Below are positions 17,519 to 26,989 of a stretch of 44,402 bases of DNA, piece by piece. The notes under the pieces are model-generated. The model did not search any database. It was not told the origin of the DNA and worked only from the letters and a program-made list of their open reading frames with translations. Made by a program: the position numbers and the translations under genes. The stretch's first letter is position 1. Each line of letters starts with the position of its first letter. This DNA is from Kitasatospora cheerisanensis KCTC 2395 (GTDB lineage Bacteria > Actinomycetota > Actinomycetes > Streptomycetales > Streptomycetaceae). The stretch is from NCBI RefSeq assembly GCF_000696185.1, contig NZ_KK853997.1:6874318-6918719 (forward strand), read 5' to 3'.

Positions 17519-17943
17519 ACCTGCACGAGGACCGCGGGTCGTTCGCCATCGAGGCCGCCATCCTGGTGCCGGTGGTGCTGGCCTTCGCGCTGCTGGCGGT
17601 CGCCGCCGGGCGCGTCCAGACCACCGGCGCGGTCGTCGACTCCGCCGCCCGCTCCGGCGCGCGCGCCGCCTCGCTGGCGCGCACCCCGGAGGGCGCCCGG
17701 CAGGCGGCGGCGGACGCCGTGAGCCAAGCCCTCGACGACCGCGGCGTGCAATGCGCGACCGAGCCCGTCGGGGAGCCCGAATACGGCATCCTGAACACCG
17801 GCGACGGACAGCTCACCACGATCACCGTCCGGGTGTCCTGCACCGTCGCGTTCGGCGACCTGATGGAACTGGACGGACTGCCCGGCCACAAGACGCTGAC
17901 CGGTACATTCACCTCCGTGGTGGACCGCTACCGGGGAAACTGA
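17515..17943 (+). CDS. Second TadE-like pseudopilin
   Basis: A 142-residue TadE/TadF-like minor pilin. The N-terminus LHEDRGSFAIEAAILVPVVLAFALLAVAAGRVQ has Gly before a potential cleavage site and Glu at mature position 5, followed by a hydrophobic helix. The remainder is exported and contains a Cys pair (VQCATEP, VRVSCTVAF) that could form a disulphide. GTG 17515 overlaps the preceding TGA. It is part of the operon and probably belongs to the pilus tip or initiation complex, by analogy with minor pseudopilins. Confidence 0.88.
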   Translation: MNLHEDRGSFAIEAAILVPVVLAFALLAVAAGRVQTTGAVVDSAARSGARAASLARTPEGARQAAADAVSQALDDRGVQCATEPVGEPEYGILNTGDGQLTTITVRVSCTVAFGDLMELDGLPGHKTLTGTFTSVVDRYRGN

Positions 17944-17975
17944 CCCGACGTCACCACCGCGTGGGGGGAGGGAAC

Positions 17976-18419
17976 GTGCACGAAGAACGCGTGAACCGCC
18001 GTGACCGGGGCAGCATTTCGGTCATGGTCGCCGTCACCGCCGTCAGCCTGGTGGCCGTGGTCGGACTGGTCCTCGACTGCGGCGGCCGGCTGCGTGCCGT
18101 CGAGCGCGCCGACGCGCTCGCCCAGGAAGCCGCCCGGGCCGGCGGCCAGCAACTCGACATCGACGCGCTCCGGGCCGGCCAGGGCTACCGCTTCGACCGG
18201 GCCGCCGCCGAACGCACCGCCACCGCCTACCTGCGCGGCCACGGCATCAAGGGCGCCATCGGTTTCCCCCGGCCGGAGGACCTGCAGACCTTCAGCGTCA
18301 CCGTCGAAACGGACTACCCGACCGCGCTGCTCGGCCTGGTCGGCATCACCACACTCCCCGTGCAGGGCCACGGCAAGGCCACCCTGGTGCACGGCATCAC
18401 GGAAGGGAAGACCGGCTGA
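17976..18419 (+). CDS. TadG-like/TadE-family pilus assembly protein
   Basis: A 147-residue protein with a strong ribosome binding site (GGGGGGAGG) before GTG 17976. The N-terminus RRDRGSISVMVAVTAVSLVAVVGLVLDCGGRLRAVERADALAQEAARAGGQQLD is typical of TadG/TadE-type helicase-unrelated pilus proteins in actinomycetes. Met stands where Glu5 would be, so it is probably retained as an uncleaved one-pass membrane protein. The rest is extracytoplasmic (TFSVTVETDYPTALLGLVGITTLPVQG). Its TGA overlaps the ATG of the LysM-BTAD gene. Confidence 0.85.
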   Translation: MHEERVNRRDRGSISVMVAVTAVSLVAVVGLVLDCGGRLRAVERADALAQEAARAGGQQLDIDALRAGQGYRFDRAAAERTATAYLRGHGIKGAIGFPRPEDLQTFSVTVETDYPTALLGLVGITTLPVQGHGKATLVHGITEGKTG

Positions 18420-21400
18420 TGGCCGCGCGCGGAGCCGACGACCAGCACCGCAAGGGCCGCCAGGGGCGGCGACCGCACCACGGCGGCAAGCCGCCGGCCC
18501 ACCTCGCCGGGGCCCGACGACGCGGCGCCGGCGGCTCGGTGCTCGCCGCCCTCGGCTCACTGCTGGCCCTCGCCCTGCTGCTGGCCGGCGTGCCCGCCCT
18601 GCTCGGCTACGGCACCGCCACCGTCGCCGCCATGGGCAACCCCTTCGGCCGCGGCCTGCTGGAGGCCCTCACCAGCCCCGACGACGGCAGCCTGTTCCTG
18701 TGGCTGCTGGTCGCCGTCGGCTGGCTCGGCTGGCTGTGCTTCCTGGTCTCCGTGCTGATCGAGATCCCCGCCCAGCTGCGCGGCCGGGTCGCCCGCCGGA
18801 TCCCCGCCTTCGGCTGGAGCCAGCGGATCGCGGCCGGCCTGGTCGGCTCCGTCCTCGCCCTGCTCCCGGTGGCCGGCTCGGCCTTCGCCGCCACCCCCGA
18901 ACTGCCCTCCCGCCCCGCCGCCGTCGCCCAGTTGACGGCCACTCCGGCGCTCGCCGCGCTGCCCGCCGCCGCCCCGGCCGCCGCCCCCGCCGCCGACCCG
19001 CAGCAGCCCGGCTACACGGTGCGCGACTCCCGGCCCGCCGACAGCCTGTGGTCCATCGCCGAACGCCAACTCGGCTCCGGCGAACGCTGGACCGAGATCG
19101 CCAAGCTCAACGCGGGCCGCCAGATGGACGACTCCGGCACCCGCTTCGACGCCGACCGGCCGATCCAGCCCGGCTGGCAACTGCTGATGCCCGCCGACGC
19201 CAAGCCCGACAGCGCCGCCGCCCCGGCCGCCGCCACCGGTGCCCAGGCGTCCGTCACCCCGCCCGGACTGCCCGCGGCCGCCCACGCCTCCGTCACCGTG
19301 CAGGCCGGCGACTCGCTGTCCGGCATCGCCCAGCGGGAGCTGGGCGACGGCGACCGCTGGCCCGAACTCTTCGACGCCAACAAGGGCGCCACCGCCCCCG
19401 ACGGCGAACGGCTCACCGACCCGGACGTGCTCGCCCCCGGCACGGTGCTCACCGTCCCCGGCGCCCGGCCGCCCGCCGCGCAGCCGCCCGCCCCGCAGCA
19501 GACCGGCTTCCCGCCGCTCGCCGTCCCGCGCAGCCACGCGCCCGAACCGCCGGAGGTCGGCGAACAGCCCGCGCCCGCCCCGCAGCAGCCCGCGCCGGCG
19601 CAGCCGCCCGCCGCGCAGACCCCCGCACCGGAGCCGACGCCCAGTCAGCAGCCCACCGAGCAGCCGGTGCAGACCCCGGCCGCCGAGACGCCCGCCCCCG
19701 TCGGGCAGCCCCGGCGCCCTCGCAGGGCGCCGAGACGCCCGCCCCGGCCGGCCGGACCCCCGCGCCGCAGGGCAGCGCGCCCGCCGCCGACCTGCCCGCC
19801 CTCCGCGACCAGCAGGCCCACCACGGCGACGACTACACCGTGCCGCTGGCGGTCTCCACCGTCGGCGTGCTGATGGCCGCCACCCTGATCACCCTGGTCT
19901 CCCGCCGCCGCACCGACCAGCAGCGGGCCCGCCGCCCCCGGCACCGGATCGCCCTGCCGTCCGGCGACGCCGGGCGCTTCGAGGCCGAACTGAAGGCCCG
20001 TCAGAACGACGGCGGCCTGGAACTGCTCAACCGCGCGCTGCGCACCCTCGGCCGCAACACCGTCCGCGGCGAGAAGCGGCTGCCCGCCCTGGTCGCCGCC
20101 CGGATCACCACCGCCGGCACCGTCGAACTGCACCTGGCCGCACCCGCCGTGCCGATCGCCCCGTTCCGGGCCGCGCACGCCCCCAACGTGTGGTGGTGCC
20201 CCGACGACTCGAACGAGCTGCTGTCCGCCGGGCAGGCCGCCAAGTACAGCGCCCCCTACCCGGCGCTGGTCACCCTCGGCAACAGCCCCGACGGCTCCAC
20301 CGTCCTCGCCGACCTGGAGACCGTCCGCCTGGTCCACCTCTCCGGGCACCCCGACGACGCCGACGACGTGCTGCGCACCCTCGCCGTCGAACTCGCCCAC
20401 AGCCCGCTCGCCGACCGCCTCCACCTGCACCTGGTCGGCATCGCCGCCGACCTGCCCGCGGCCGGACCGGCCACCGACCGGGTGCACCACCACCCCACCC
20501 TGGAAGCCGCGTTGGCCGCGCTCGGCCCGCGCACCGCCAAGGCCCGCGCCACCCTGGTCGCCGCCGAGGCCGGCAGCCCGCGCGAGGCCCGCAGCCGGGG
20601 CAGCGCCGACGAGGCGTGGGTGCCGGAGATCGTGCTGTCCGCGCAGCCGCCCGCCGGCGGCGTCCCCGCCGAACTCGGCCGGCTGCTCGACGGCCGCCCC
20701 CGCACCTGCCTGGCCGTCCTCACCCGGGCCCCCGAACGCGGCGCCGGCCCGGTCGCCCGCTGGACGCTGCCCGCCACCGGTCAGGCCACCCTGCCCGGCC
20801 TGCACCTGAACGTCGAGCTCCAGCGCCTCAGCCGCGAACAGTACGACCAGCTCGGCGAACTCGTCCGCGTCTCCGGCGACCTCACCCAGCACCCGGCCCC
20901 CGACTGGACCCTCGACGGCCCGCACAACGGCCCCGAGGACGAGGCCGAGATCCCGCTGCCCGCCGTCCCCGCCCTCGCCACCGTCGGCGCCGCGATCGGC
21001 GCGCACCCCGCGCCGTTCGGCTTCGAACCCGACCCGGCCCCCGCCGGGCGCGCCGACACCGCGCTCGACGCCCGCCTGCTCGCCCTGCTCGGCGGCCCCG
21101 GCGGGGCGCAGCAGGCCGTTCCCGACGCCCCGTCACCGCTCTCGCTGGCCAAGCCGGTCGCCGCCTCCGCCGCCGCGGCGGACGGCGAGGAGGCCGGGCC
21201 GCGCCTGCTCGCCCGGGTGGTGCCCACCGGCAGCAGCCCGTTCGCCGGGCTGGTCCCGACCGCGCCCACCAACCCGTACGCGGTCACCCCGGTCACGCCC
21301 GTCCCGCCGTCCGCCCCCGCGCCCCCGTCCGCCGCGCTCCCGCCGGTGGTGCCGCCCGCGCCCGCCGAGCCGCGGCACGCCGCCAACGGCCGGGCCCGCA

Positions 21401-22626
21401 AGGCCACCACCCCGCCGCACGGCACCCCCGTCGACCCGCGCCTCGGCGCCTACCCCGCCCCGGCCGAGCAGACGCCGGACGACACCGACACCGCCGAACT
21501 CCCGCCGGTGGCCGCCGCACCCGAGCCGCCCGCACCGCCCGCGCAGACCGCGCCCGAGCCGGTCGCCGACGGGACGCAGTACTTCGAACTGGCCGCGCCC
21601 GCCGCGCCGGAGCAGACCGAGGCCCCGCCCTTCGTCGAGACCCCGCCCGCCGTCGAGCCCGCACCTTTCGTCGAGCCCGACCGGCTCCCGCCCGCCGCAC
21701 CGGCGGTGCCCGAGCCCGTGCCGACCCACGACCAGGCCGAGGCCCCCGACCCGCACGCCGCGGTGGTCTCCGCCCGGCCGTCCGCCCGGCCCGGCAGCAC
21801 CACCGCCCGGACCGACAGCGACGACCTGCTGGCGATCCTGCGCTCCCCGGAGGCGCACCACCTGCGCTCCGCGCCGCGGATCCGCCTGCTCGGCCCCGCC
21901 GACGTCCTCGGTGTGGCCGGCAGCACCGACCCGGCCGGCCGCCCCCGCCTCACCGAACTCGCCGCCTACCTCGCGCTGCGCCCCGGCTCCGAGCACGCGG
22001 TGATCGACCGGGACATCCACCCGGGCGCCGCGCACCTCGACCCGAAGGCCACCGCGGAACGGCTCGCCGAGCCGCTGCCCGTCAAACTCGCCGCCCTGGC
22101 CGCCTGGTTGGGCACTTCCCCGGAGGGCCGCGACTACCTGGACGCCGAACCCGCCGAGACGTACACGCTCGCGCCCACGGTCGGCTGCGACTGGGACGAG
22201 TTCCGCAGCCTGTACCGGCGCGGCATGCGCTCCACCTCCACCACCGCCGACGCCGCGCTCGCGCACGCCCTGGCCCTGGTCCGCGGCGCCCCGTTCGCCG
22301 AGGCCCCCGCCGGGACGTTCGGCTGGGCGGAGACCGAACGCCAGGACATGCTGGCCGCGATCGTCGACACCGCGCACGAACTCGCCGCCCGCCGCCTCCA
22401 GTACGGCGACCACCGCACCGCCGAGGCCGCCATCTTCCGCGCCCTCGCCGTCGCCCCGGACGTCGAACTCCTGCACCGCGACCTGTTCTACGCCTACGCC
22501 TCGGCCGGCGCCCGCGACCAGCTCGTCCGCGCCGTCAACCGCCTGGACGCGCTGAGCCGCCGCACCGGCCGCGACCTCGACCCCGACACCGTCGCGCTGC
22601 TCCGCGACCTGCTGACCGGAGGCTGA
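18419..22626 (+). CDS. Membrane LysM protein with SARP/BTAD-like C-terminus, one-base frameshift
   Basis: About 1,402 residues after adding one C to the CCCC at 19709-19712. Order: basic N-terminus; helices near 41-63, 91-115 and 137-157; two LysM repeats (about 198-256, GYTVRDSRPADSLWSIAERQLGSG, and 291-346, SVTVQAGDSLSGIAQRELGDG); a Pro-rich linker with the frameshift; a fourth helix near 474-496 (LAVSTVGVLMAATLITLVSRRR); a large unassigned region with Pro-rich stretches; then from about 1150 a winged-helix-like stretch (IRLLGPADVLGV, YTLAPTVGCDWDEFRSLYRRG) and a BTAD helical-repeat domain (ALAHALALVRGAPFAE, LQYGDHRTAEAAIFRALAVAP). Four helices put LysM outside and BTAD inside, suggesting a cell-wall-sensing membrane-bound regulator. 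It closes the Tad operon and ends three bases before the convergent gene. Confidence 0.85.
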
Positions 22627-22629
22627 CCC

Positions 22630-23565
22630 TCAGTCGGACGCCGACCGGCTGTCCAGGGCCTCGGCGACGGCGCCCGGCAGCCAGTCGGCGGTGCGGGAGA
22701 ACGCGAAGCCCAGCTCCTTCGCCCGGGCGTTGCTCATCGCGTAGTGCCGGTCGAAGGAGAACGGCGACGCCGGCCCGCCCGCCGGCACCGTCCGGCAGAC
22801 GGGATCCCGGCCGACCCGGGCGGCGACGGCCGCGGCCAGCCCGTGCACGTCCAACTCGCCGTCGGAGCAGGCGTTGAGCGGGCCGGTGAACGCGGCGCCG
22901 GCCGCCCACAGCAGCAGGTCCGCCAACTCCTCGTGGTGGATGAAGACGGTGGGCAGCGGCTCCGCGTGCACGGCGATCGCCCGGCCCTCGGCGATGCGCT
23001 CCGTGTAGTGCGCCAGCCGGCCGGTGAACTCCCGGGCCCCGCCGCCCAGGACGTGCGCGCTGCGGACGGACGCGAAGGCGAAGCCGCCCGCACGGGTGAG
23101 CACGGCCTCCGCCTGCCGCTTGCCCTCGGCGTACTGCGACTCCAGGAACGCGCCGTCGTCCCACGGCAGTTCCAGGTCCACCGGCCAGCCGGCCGGATCC
23201 ACAACCCCCTCCGGTACCGGCACGCCCACCGGGACGGGCGGCAGCGCGGCGGTCGCCGGGTCGTAGACCTCGATCGTGGAGGTCATCACGTAGCGCCCCG
23301 TGCGGCCCGCGAACACCCGGGCGGCGACGGCGGCCTGCACCGGCGTGTAGCAGACCTGGTCCACCACCACGTCGAAGCTGCGGGCGCCCAGCGCGGCCGC
23401 CAGCGCGGCCTCGTCGTTCCGGTCCGCCACGACGTGGTCGACGCCGGCCGGCGGCGGCGCGGAGCCGCGATTGACCACCGTGACCAGGTGGCCCGCGGCC
23501 AGCAGCCGTTCCACCAGGAGCCTTCCGAAATACCGGCTGCCGCCGATGACGCAGATCCTTTGCAT
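22630..23565 (-). CDS. NAD-dependent epimerase/dehydratase (extended SDR)
   Basis: A 311-residue Rossmann protein. The N-terminal nucleotide motif ICVIGGSRYFGRLLVERLLAAGH fits the extended SDR family in a form common in isoflavone-reductase/CSP41-like proteins. VVDQVCYTPVQAA, YVMTSTIEVYDP and the SQYAEGKRQAE stretch contain the Ser, Tyr and Lys expected at the active site (YAEGK as the YxxxK). The substrate is unknown, probably a sugar nucleotide or small carbonyl. ATG 23565 is the start. It is divergent from a MerR regulator 135 bases away, which may control it. Confidence 0.88.
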   Translation of the reverse strand: MQRICVIGGSRYFGRLLVERLLAAGHLVTVVNRGSAPPPAGVDHVVADRNDEAALAAALGARSFDVVVDQVCYTPVQAAVAARVFAGRTGRYVMTSTIEVYDPATAALPPVPVGVPVPEGVVDPAGWPVDLELPWDDGAFLESQYAEGKRQAEAVLTRAGGFAFASVRSAHVLGGGAREFTGRLAHYTERIAEGRAIAVHAEPLPTVFIHHEELADLLLWAAGAAFTGPLNACSDGELDVHGLAAAVAARVGRDPVCRTVPAGGPASPFSFDRHYAMSNARAKELGFAFSRTADWLPGAVAEALDSRSASD

Positions 23566-23663
23566 GCGCCCATCCTGGAAGCCCGTGGCAGCCAGCAGAA
23601 GTCACGACGTCGACGGTGGGTATGAAGCAGAACTGTCGACCGAATGGCCGTCACGGCCGGGAC

Positions 23664-23694
23664 TTGAACCTCCCACCGGGGGAGAACCGAGGAT
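23664..23694 (+). promoter_or_regulatory. MerR-type promoter with 19-base spacer before the MerR gene
   Basis: TTGAAC (23664-23669) and GAGGAT (23689-23694) are exactly 19 bases apart, the stretched spacing that MerR-family proteins correct by DNA distortion. Between them is a dyad CTCCC-ACCGG-GGGAG (23670-23684). A start point 6-7 bases after GAGGAT would fall at the ATG (23701), giving a leaderless, self-regulated transcript. GAGG could instead serve as ribosome binding site. Confidence 0.45.
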
Positions 23695-23700
23695 GGCGGC

Positions 23701-24604
23701 ATGGAAGGCGACCCGCTGCACTCGATCGGCGACCTGGCCCGGCACACCGGCCTCACGGTCAAGGCCGTCCGGTTCTACTCCGACCGGGGCCTGGTCCCGC
23801 CGGTCGGCCGCACCCCGGCGGGCCACCGCCGGTACGGCCCCGAGGCCGTCGCACGCCTGGAGCTGGTGCGGACGCTGCGCGAACTCGGCCTCGGCCTGCC
23901 CGCCGTCCGCCAGGTCGTGGACCGCGAACTCCCGCTCCCCGAGGTCGCCGCGGCTCACGCCGCCGCACTCGACGTACAGATCCGCACCCTGCGCCTGCGA
24001 CGGGCCGTGCTGACCGCGGTCGCCGGGCGCGGAACCACCCCCGAGGAGACCGCACGCATGCACCGACTGGCCAGGCTGTCCGAGACCGAACGCCGCCGAC
24101 TGGTCGAGGAGTTCCTCGACGCCGCCCTCGGCGACGACCCCGCCCTCGCGGGCGCCCGACGCTCCCTCACCCCGGAACTGCCCGAGGACCCGACCGGCGA
24201 ACAGCTCGACGCCTGGGTCGAGCTGGCGCAACTCACCCAGGACCCCGACTTCCGGGCGAGCCTGCGCCGCCTCGCCGCCGCGCAGCGCCCCGGCCTGCGA
24301 CCCGACCCCGTCGCCCTGGTCCGCGACCGCACCGCCCCGCCCTCGCCGCCGGGCTCGACCCCGCCGGCGCGCAGGCCGTCCCCGTGGTCGACGCCGTCAC
24401 CGCCGAGTGCGCCGACCTGCTCGGCCGGCCCGACGACGCCGCGCTGCGCCGGGAGTTGCGGAGCCTGCTGGAGACCGCGAACGACCCGCGCCGCGAGCAG
24501 TACCTGCGCCTGCTCGCCGTCGTCAACGGCTGGCGGCCCCGCAGAGCCTCACCCCGGTCCTCACCTGGTTCACCCGCGCCCTGACCGCCCGTCAGCAGCC
24601 GTAG
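23701..24604 (+). CDS. MerR family regulator, two one-base frameshifts
   Basis: The first 60 residues are a standard MerR winged helix: LHSIGDLARHTGLTVKAVRFYSDRGLVPPVGRTPAGHRRYGPEAVARLELVRTLRELGLGL, followed by a coiled dimer helix. The effector part is read in three frames: first to ALVRDRTAP, then LAAGLDPAGAQAVPVVDAVTAECADLLGRPDDAALRRELRSLLETAND, then QSLTPVLTWFTRALTARQQP with stop 24602-24604. Adding one C to CCCC at 24335-24338 and one to CCCC at 24537-24540 gives a 301-residue protein. The C-terminal domain is helical and not one I can name; there is no Cys cluster, so metal or redox sensing is not indicated. Divergent to the epimerase-like gene. Confidence 0.85.
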
Positions 24605-24609
24605 CCGTG

Positions 24610-24624
24610 CCACCTGGCAGGTGG
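24610..24624. terminator. Hairpin between convergent MerR and phospholipase genes
   Basis: CCACCT (24610-24615) and AGGTGG (24619-24624) form a perfect 6-base stem with the loop GGC. It lies in the 42-base gap between two convergent stop codons and could end transcription from both sides. Confidence 0.5.
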
Positions 24625-24646
24625 GTGAGGCGGCGCGGACGGGGCG

Positions 24647-26125
24647 TCAGGAGGCGGCGAGGCTCAGGTCGTCCAGCACGAACGAGGTTTGCTTCTGGTA
24701 GTCCTCGGCGCCGGTGAAGGTCAGCGTGACGCTCTGGCCCGCGTAGGCGGAGAGGTCGACGGTGTGCTGGGTGTAGCCGGTGTTGTGGTCGAGGTTGGAG
24801 TGGGTGGCGACGGTGGCGCCGTTGGCGGTGACGGTGAGCTTGTCGTAGGCGGTGGTGGTGCTGGTCTCGGCGGTGTCGACGTGCAGCCAGTAGCTCAGGC
24901 TCGCGGCGCAGCCGGCCGGGACGGTGACGGTCTGGGTGAGCGTCTCGCTGTGCGTGGTGCCGTAGCCGTCCAGCCAGACGTCCCAACTGCCGGTCCGGGC
25001 GGGCTCGGAGGCGGAGCTGTTGAGGGTGCCCGAGGTACCGGTCCACGGGCTCGCGGTGCCGGTCTCGAAGCCCGGGTTGCCGAGCAGCTGGCCGGGCGCC
25101 GCGCAGGTGCCGGTGGGCGGCGGGGTGGTGCCGCCGCCGCTCGGGACGCGGTTGAAGTCGGCGGTGAAGGTCGACTCGATGCCGGAGAGCACCGCCGGGT
25201 CGGAGATGATCAGGCCGAGTTCGCGGTTGTGGTTCAGCGAGTTGTCGGAGAAGTTCTCCGACCCGGCGAAGACCTTCGCGCCCGCCGTGCCGTAGTCCGC
25301 GACGATGGCCTTGGCGTGGATGTAGAACCCGGTGCTGCTGGTGTAGGCGGTGACCTTGCCGCCGGCCGCCGTGACCTGGTCGAACTGCGCGGTGTACTTC
25401 GCCGAGGTGTCCTCGGCGACCACCCGGACCGTCACGCCGCGCTGCTCGGCCGCGACGATCGCGTTGACGAGCGCGGCGTCGCCGAACTCCTCCTGCTCGA
25501 CGTCCAGGCTGTGCTGCGCGCCGTTGACCAGGGCCAGCAGCCGGCTCTGCGAGTCGGTGGGCGACCAGACCAGGTCGGTGCCGTCGGACGGGGTGATCGC
25601 GGTGTGCGCGTAGTCCGCGGCGAAGACCTGCTCGATCGCGGCGACGTCGGCCGGGTCGGTGTCCAGCACGCCGTAGTCGCGGGAGGTGGAGTAGTAGGTG
25701 GTGTCGAAGTTGCCGGTGGAGACGTACGACTTGGCGCCGTCCACCGTGATGGTCTTCTGGTGGGTGTAGGTGAACGAGGAGGACGAGTAGACCACGCTCA
25801 CCCCGCCGGCGGTCAGCGCGGTGTAGGCGGCGCTGTTGACCGAGCTGTGGTTCGGGTCCATCACCACCCGGACCTTCACGCCCGCCTTCTGACGGTTCAC
25901 CAGGGCGGCGGTGAGCGTGGTGTCGCGCAGCTCGTAGATCGTCACGTCGACGGACTTGGCGGCCGAGTTCACCAGGTCGTAGATCGCGTTCTCGCCCTGG
26001 TCCGGCAGGATCACCAGGGTGTAGGCGCTGCCGGCGGCGTGCGCCGCGGTGAGCGGGGCGAGCACGGTGGCGGCGACGGTCGCGCTGGCGGCGAGGGTGC
26101 GCAGCAGGCGGCGGGGGAGGCGCAT
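24647..26125 (-). CDS. Secreted phospholipase D-like protein with C-terminal binding domain
   Basis: A 492-residue exported enzyme. Residues 1-30 are a signal peptide ending AHA. Two PLD motifs are complete: H122-Q-K124-TITV-D129 and H270-A-K272-AIVA-D277, each followed by the expected Gly/Ser-Asn segment (STGNFD, AGSENFSDN). The catalytic half is cardiolipin-synthase/Nuc-like; it may cleave phospholipids or other phosphodiesters outside the cell. After a Gly/Thr/Pro linker (about 335-345) there is a jelly-roll-like domain of about 145 residues (LLGNPGFETGTASPWTG through FVLDDLSLAAS), probably for carbohydrate or surface binding. ATG 26125 is fixed by the signal peptide. The long AT-richer upstream region holds the promoter. 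Confidence 0.92.
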   Translation of the reverse strand: MRLPRRLLRTLAASATVAATVLAPLTAAHAAGSAYTLVILPDQGENAIYDLVNSAAKSVDVTIYELRDTTLTAALVNRQKAGVKVRVVMDPNHSSVNSAAYTALTAGGVSVVYSSSSFTYTHQKTITVDGAKSYVSTGNFDTTYYSTSRDYGVLDTDPADVAAIEQVFAADYAHTAITPSDGTDLVWSPTDSQSRLLALVNGAQHSLDVEQEEFGDAALVNAIVAAEQRGVTVRVVAEDTSAKYTAQFDQVTAAGGKVTAYTSSTGFYIHAKAIVADYGTAGAKVFAGSENFSDNSLNHNRELGLIISDPAVLSGIESTFTADFNRVPSGGGTTPPPTGTCAAPGQLLGNPGFETGTASPWTGTSGTLNSSASEPARTGSWDVWLDGYGTTHSETLTQTVTVPAGCAASLSYWLHVDTAETSTTTAYDKLTVTANGATVATHSNLDHNTGYTQHTVDLSAYAGQSVTLTFTGAEDYQKQTSFVLDDLSLAAS

Positions 26126-26305
26126 GGCAGGGCTCCAGATGTCCGGTGTACGTACGGAGGTGACGCGCGTAGCGCCGCCCAGTAAGACACGCCCCGACGG
26201 CCGATCAGAAGAGGCTGGACATGACAGAACGCTGAACAGGAATACTTTTACCGGGACCCGGACAACCGTTGACCGGACGTCGCGCCGCCCGCCCTCCTGC
26301 CACCC

Positions 26306-26342
26306 GCCGCCTGCTGCCCGCTGCTCGCCGCCTGCTGCCCGC
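26306..26342. repeat. Direct repeat, 16-base unit in two copies
   Basis: GCCGCCTGCTGCCCGC occurs at 26306-26321 and 26327-26342, five bases apart (period 21). It lies directly downstream of the VOC gene stop (26349, minus strand). It may be simple slippage; no function is apparent. Confidence 0.6.
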
Positions 26343-26348
26343 GGCCCG

Positions 26349-26828
26349 CTAATCGCCGTCCGCGGCGGCCTCCAGCGCGGCGACGTCGAGCTTGCCCATC
26401 TTCAGCATCGCCTCGGTCGCCCGGCGGGCCCGCGCCGGGTCGGAGTCCGCCAGCAGTTCGATCATCCGGCGCGGCACGATCTGCCAGGACAGGCCGAAAC
26501 GGTCCTTCAGCCAGCCGCACGGCCCGGGCTCGCCGCCGTCCGCGGTCAGCTGCTCCCAGTACCGGTCCACCTCGGCCTGGTCCTCGCAGTCGACCTGGAG
26601 CGAGACCGCCTCGTTGAAGCGGAACATCGGGCCGCCGTTCAGCGCCCGGTACTCCTGCCCGAACAGCTCGAACGACACCAGCATCACGCTGCCCGCCTCG
26701 CCCGGCCCGGCCTCCGAGTACCGCTGCACGCCGGTGATCCGGCCGTCCCGGAACACCGAGACGTAGAACTCGGCCGCCTGCTCGGCCTGCTGGTCGAACC
26801 ACAGGAACGTGGAGATCTTCTGGGACAT
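26349..26828 (-). CDS. VOC family (PhnB/3-demethylubiquinone methyltransferase-like) protein
   Basis: A 159-residue glyoxalase-fold protein. KISTFLWFDQQAEQAAEFYVSVF at the start, FELFGQEYRALNGGPMFRFNEAVSLQVDCEDQAEVDRYWEQLTADGGEPGPCGWLKDRFGLSWQIVP in the middle and the tail RRATEAMLKMGKLDVAALEAA are diagnostic of the PhnB-like group once named 3-demethylubiquinone-9 3-methyltransferase. It is not a methyltransferase; the reaction in these stand-alone proteins is unknown. ATG 26828 is the start. A divergent nucleotidyltransferase gene lies 161 bases away. Confidence 0.92.
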   Translation of the reverse strand: MSQKISTFLWFDQQAEQAAEFYVSVFRDGRITGVQRYSEAGPGEAGSVMLVSFELFGQEYRALNGGPMFRFNEAVSLQVDCEDQAEVDRYWEQLTADGGEPGPCGWLKDRFGLSWQIVPRRMIELLADSDPARARRATEAMLKMGKLDVAALEAAADGD

Positions 26829-26989
26829 CGGAGAACGCCTTCCGTCGCGGGGTCGGGAGCCATGCCGTCACCGACGCTAGCCGCGGCGGCCCGGCGAGCG
26901 GGGGCGGCGCTCCGGCGGCGGCCGACGGACCGTCAGTCAGGGTGAACCGGACGGCGACAGCACGGCCCGGGCATGGCAGAGTCGGGGCC

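Noticed and set aside
23646..23690. T-arm-like GGTTCAAGTCCC on the minus strand, suggesting a tRNA
   Set aside because: The flanking bases do not form a 5-base T stem, and no anticodon arm, D arm or acceptor stem can be built around it. The same bases are better explained as part of the MerR promoter.
26306..26342. Start of a CRISPR array
   Set aside because: Only two copies of a 16-base repeat with a 5-base gap exist; spacer length and number do not fit CRISPR and no cas gene is present.
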